Positions 37,774 through 39,749 of a stretch of DNA of 39,749 nucleotides are shown here, in pieces. Where the stretch lies: IMG/VR virus record IMGVR_UViG_3300031669_000092, positions 1 to 39,749 of that record. One strand, written 5' to 3'. The stretch comes from a virus. Each line of letters begins with the position of its first letter. The first letter of the stretch is position 1. Position numbers and translations under genes: made by a program. The notes under the pieces were generated by a model. It was not told where the DNA came from. It worked only from the letters and a program-made list of their open reading frames with translations, and did no database searches.

Positions 37774-39379
37774 TTTAATAGTAAAGATCAAGGGTGACAG
37801 CACCCACCTGGATGGGACGCTGAAAAAGACAAAGTCATCCGTAGGAGGCTGGGCATCCAAGATAGGAGGTTTCATCGCTGCAGCCTTTTCTGTGGGAATA
37901 CTGATAAAATTCGCAAAGAAAGTAACCGAGCTTTTTGACGTCCAGGCAAAGGCAGAGCAATCCCTGCTGATAGCCCTGAAGGGTAGAGAAGACATACAGA
38001 AATCAATTATCAAACAAGCCTCGGAATTACAGAAGATTACTCTCTTCGGTGACGAAGCAACGATTGAAGCAGCTGCCAGGCTGGCTATGTTGCTCGGTCA
38101 GGATGAAATAGCAATAAAGAGGCTTCTGCCCCTGGTTCAGGACCTGGCCCAGGCCAAATTTGAGGGCAATGTTGTCACGGCTGCAGATATGGTAGCCAAA
38201 TCCGTGGGATCATCGACAAATGCACTCTCCAGGTATGGAATAACAATCGAGGGAGCCGTCGGGAGCTCAAAACGTCTTGAGTCAGCCATCGCGGGATTGA
38301 ATGAACAGGTAGGAGGCCAGGCCCAGGCTGCAGCATTGGTAGGATTGGGAGCTCTCACACAGCTTAAGAACGCATGGGGCGATATGATGGAGACCATAGG
38401 GAAGGCCATAGTTCAGAATGAAACCTTCCAGAAACTGCTACATACATTAAAGACAACAATCGAAAAAATCAACGAGAAGCGTACCAGTCCCTTTGAAGCG
38501 ATGACCAAAGAGCAGCTCATGGCTGAGAAGACACGGCTCGAGACAGAAAAGGATATATTAGAGCTGAAAGGACAGGAACTGCAGGCAGAGAATGATGCTC
38601 TTGAGGGATTGGCAAAATACAATAAGGAGGCCAGAGAAAGGAGAAGGGATATAATCGGTATAATCAAGGAATTGGATGATCTTGATAAACAAATCCTGGA
38701 GATTGACAAACACCTTGCCTATAAGCCCCCTCCGGGATCCGCAGGAGATATTATAACAAGGGAAAAACCATTCACAGTACCCACAGGGCAATTGAAAATA
38801 CCAAGTGCTGCAGGAGCTCATGAAGAACTTACCAGCATATATACTGCCAAGGGAAAGACGAAAGGATCAAAAACGCTATTTGGCATTGGAGGGATACAGG
38901 AGGCCAATATTGTCCTTGAAAGGGAAATGACAAAGATGGAGGAGGTCCTCACCGCTGCCAGGGATATGGCCATAGACCTGGGTGCCCAGGTCGTCGAGGC
39001 CCTGGGAGAAGCCCTGGCAGGAGGCAATGTGAAAGATATAGGAAAAAACTTATTAATGGGCCTTGCAAATTTCCTCTCCCAATTTGGCAAACTCCTGATA
39101 ACCATGGGGCTGGGTATGGAGGCATTTGTAAAGTCACTGGCAACAATGAACCCGGTCTTAGCTATCGCTGCAGGAGCAGCTATGCTGGTAGCAGCCGGGG
39201 CCATTAAGGGGCTCCTCTCCGGAGGTGGGAAATCTGTAGCCACGGGAGCTGCAGGAGGAGGATATTCGGCTGCAATGGCTTCCCAGAATATTAAAATCAT
39301 AATCGAGGGCAAGCTTGTCGGAAGAGATATTTACTGGAGCAATCGCAGATATGCAAATGAAATAAACCAGGATACCTGA
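37757..39379 (+). CDS. Tape measure protein
   Basis: A 540-residue, mostly helical protein. N-terminal segment LIVKIKGDSTHLDGTLKKTK is typical of tape measures. It is followed by a membrane-like stretch (IAAAFSVGILIKFAKKV), a long region with TRLETEKDILELKGQELQAE coiled coil, and a C-terminal hydrophobic AIAAGAAMLVAAGAIKGLL. It ends with IIIEGKLVGRDIYWSNRR. At about 0.15 nm per residue the tail would be roughly 80 nm. Its stop overlaps the hub start (TGATG). Confidence 0.9.
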   Translation: MGWLSNLIVKIKGDSTHLDGTLKKTKSSVGGWASKIGGFIAAAFSVGILIKFAKKVTELFDVQAKAEQSLLIALKGREDIQKSIIKQASELQKITLFGDEATIEAAARLAMLLGQDEIAIKRLLPLVQDLAQAKFEGNVVTAADMVAKSVGSSTNALSRYGITIEGAVGSSKRLESAIAGLNEQVGGQAQAAALVGLGALTQLKNAWGDMMETIGKAIVQNETFQKLLHTLKTTIEKINEKRTSPFEAMTKEQLMAEKTRLETEKDILELKGQELQAENDALEGLAKYNKEARERRRDIIGIIKELDDLDKQILEIDKHLAYKPPPGSAGDIITREKPFTVPTGQLKIPSAAGAHEELTSIYTAKGKTKGSKTLFGIGGIQEANIVLEREMTKMEEVLTAARDMAIDLGAQVVEALGEALAGGNVKDIGKNLLMGLANFLSQFGKLLITMGLGMEAFVKSLATMNPVLAIAAGAAMLVAAGAIKGLLSGGGKSVATGAAGGGYSAAMASQNIKIIIEGKLVGRDIYWSNRRYANEINQDT

Positions 39380-39749
39380 TGGCATGGGGAACGAAATATC
39401 GTTGTGAATTTGCAGACAAGGCAGGGCTTATTTGGAAGTGGGACTTTGAATGGGACGGAGGCAGTGGCGAGACAGCCATGACCGCATCAGGTGATCCCGC
39501 TACCTATGAGCCCCTTGCAAATGCTGATGACCTTTTTGAAAATCCGGTCCGGGGCACAAAGGCCACGCTAAGGGTAATGGCAACATCTTCATTTCAATAT
39601 GTTGATTTTTATACACTTGAAGACCTGGAAGTCAGGGTATCAATTTATTATGGGAGCACCCTTTATTTCAGGGGTTATGTCCTCCCGATGAGTTACTCGG
39701 AGCCTTATAATGACTTTCCATACGAGGTGACAATCACAGCCATCTGCGG
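39379..39749 (+). CDS. Tail hub / baseplate protein, N-terminal part (continues at 168)
   Basis: The true start of the gene whose remainder is at 42-2364. It begins MAWGTKYRCEFADKAGLIWK, and its frame passes through the 126-bp terminal overlap without a stop. Joining gives about 855 residues. KATLRVMATSSFQYVDFYTL and LEVRVSIYYGSTLYFRGYVL are short beta-strand patterns seen in distal tail and hub proteins. The gene overlaps the tape measure stop. Confidence 0.85.
   Translation, partial: MAWGTKYRCEFADKAGLIWKWDFEWDGGSGETAMTASGDPATYEPLANADDLFENPVRGTKATLRVMATSSFQYVDFYTLEDLEVRVSIYYGSTLYFRGYVLPMSYSEPYNDFPYEVTITAIC
39624..39749. repeat. 126-bp terminal direct repeat, right copy
   Basis: Identical to 42-167. 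Together they show that the contig ends meet and the genome is circular or circularly permuted. Confidence 0.95.

Noticed and set aside
38818-39312. 164-codon minus-strand frame in the tape measure gene
   Set aside because: Mirror of an Ala/Gly-rich helical region. All supported genes are on the + strand and no promoter or start context supports it.

Overview
The window is an essentially complete genome of a tailed siphovirus-type bacteriophage. Bases 42-167 recur exactly at 39624-39749, so the sequence closes into a circle of about 39,582 bp. The first 41 bases do not fit that circle. They form a fold-back copy of 87-131 and look like an assembly or amplification artefact. All supported genes lie on the + strand, packed tightly with many ATGA stop/start overlaps. 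The host is probably a member of Bacteroidota, which is an inference. The supports are starts preceded by A-rich sequence rather than a clear Shine-Dalgarno, TAnnTTTG-like promoter motifs, a signal peptide ending MMA-Q, and an integrase N-terminus of the type common in that phylum.

Layout, following the circle. (1) 26062-39749 and on into 106-7002 is packaging, head, tail and lysis: a PLD-like protein, small and large terminase, a proteasome/HslV-like Ntn-hydrolase, portal, Mu-F-like protein, U35 prohead protease, HK97-type major capsid protein, a signal-peptide-bearing protein, and connector, closure and tail-completion proteins. These are followed by two tandem tail-tube paralogues, a tail assembly chaperone pair with a -1 frameshift site, tape measure, a tail hub that crosses the contig ends, an FN3/Asp-box tail fibre, a CHAP-like endolysin, and holin- and spanin-like membrane proteins ending at a strong terminator (7042-7072). 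(2) 7003-8158 is a former integration module: a 46-bp tRNA-Pro(GGG) 3' half on the minus strand (likely attP core), flanked by two 16-bp direct repeats (likely arm sites), then an integrase that lacks its catalytic domain. (3) 8181-16262 is early functions: small regulators, a Rad50/SbcC-like ATPase, a RecT annealase, an MBL-fold nuclease-like protein, several DNA-binding proteins, a putative initiator with three 18-bp iteron-like repeats inside the gene, and an unusual fusion of a deoxyribosyltransferase-like domain to DnaA domain IV.

(4) 16259-22573 is a modification cluster in which AT-rich DNA-modification genes (DPPY methyltransferase, D12 adenine methyltransferase, cytosine-5 methyltransferase, radical-SAM protein) alternate one for one with GC-richer glycan-type genes (methyltransferase, polysaccharide-deacetylase-like protein, two glycosyltransferase-like proteins). 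The cytosine methyltransferase gene carries a 241-codon +1-frame reading frame whose own motifs resemble a known phage protein family, which suggests overprinting. (5) 22712-25826 is an AT-rich island of about ten small accessory genes, including duplicated pieces and one gene bracketed by 19-bp direct repeats, closed by a terminator (25842-25865).

Taken together, the phage appears to descend from a temperate ancestor that integrated at tRNA-Pro but has lost its recombinase active site. No repressor was recognised. It recombines through RecT with an MBL-fold protein and a Rad50-like ATPase, and carries no recognisable polymerase, helicase or primase, so it likely uses the host replisome loaded by its own initiators. 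GC statements are by eye, not computed. Function calls come from motif recognition without database searches.
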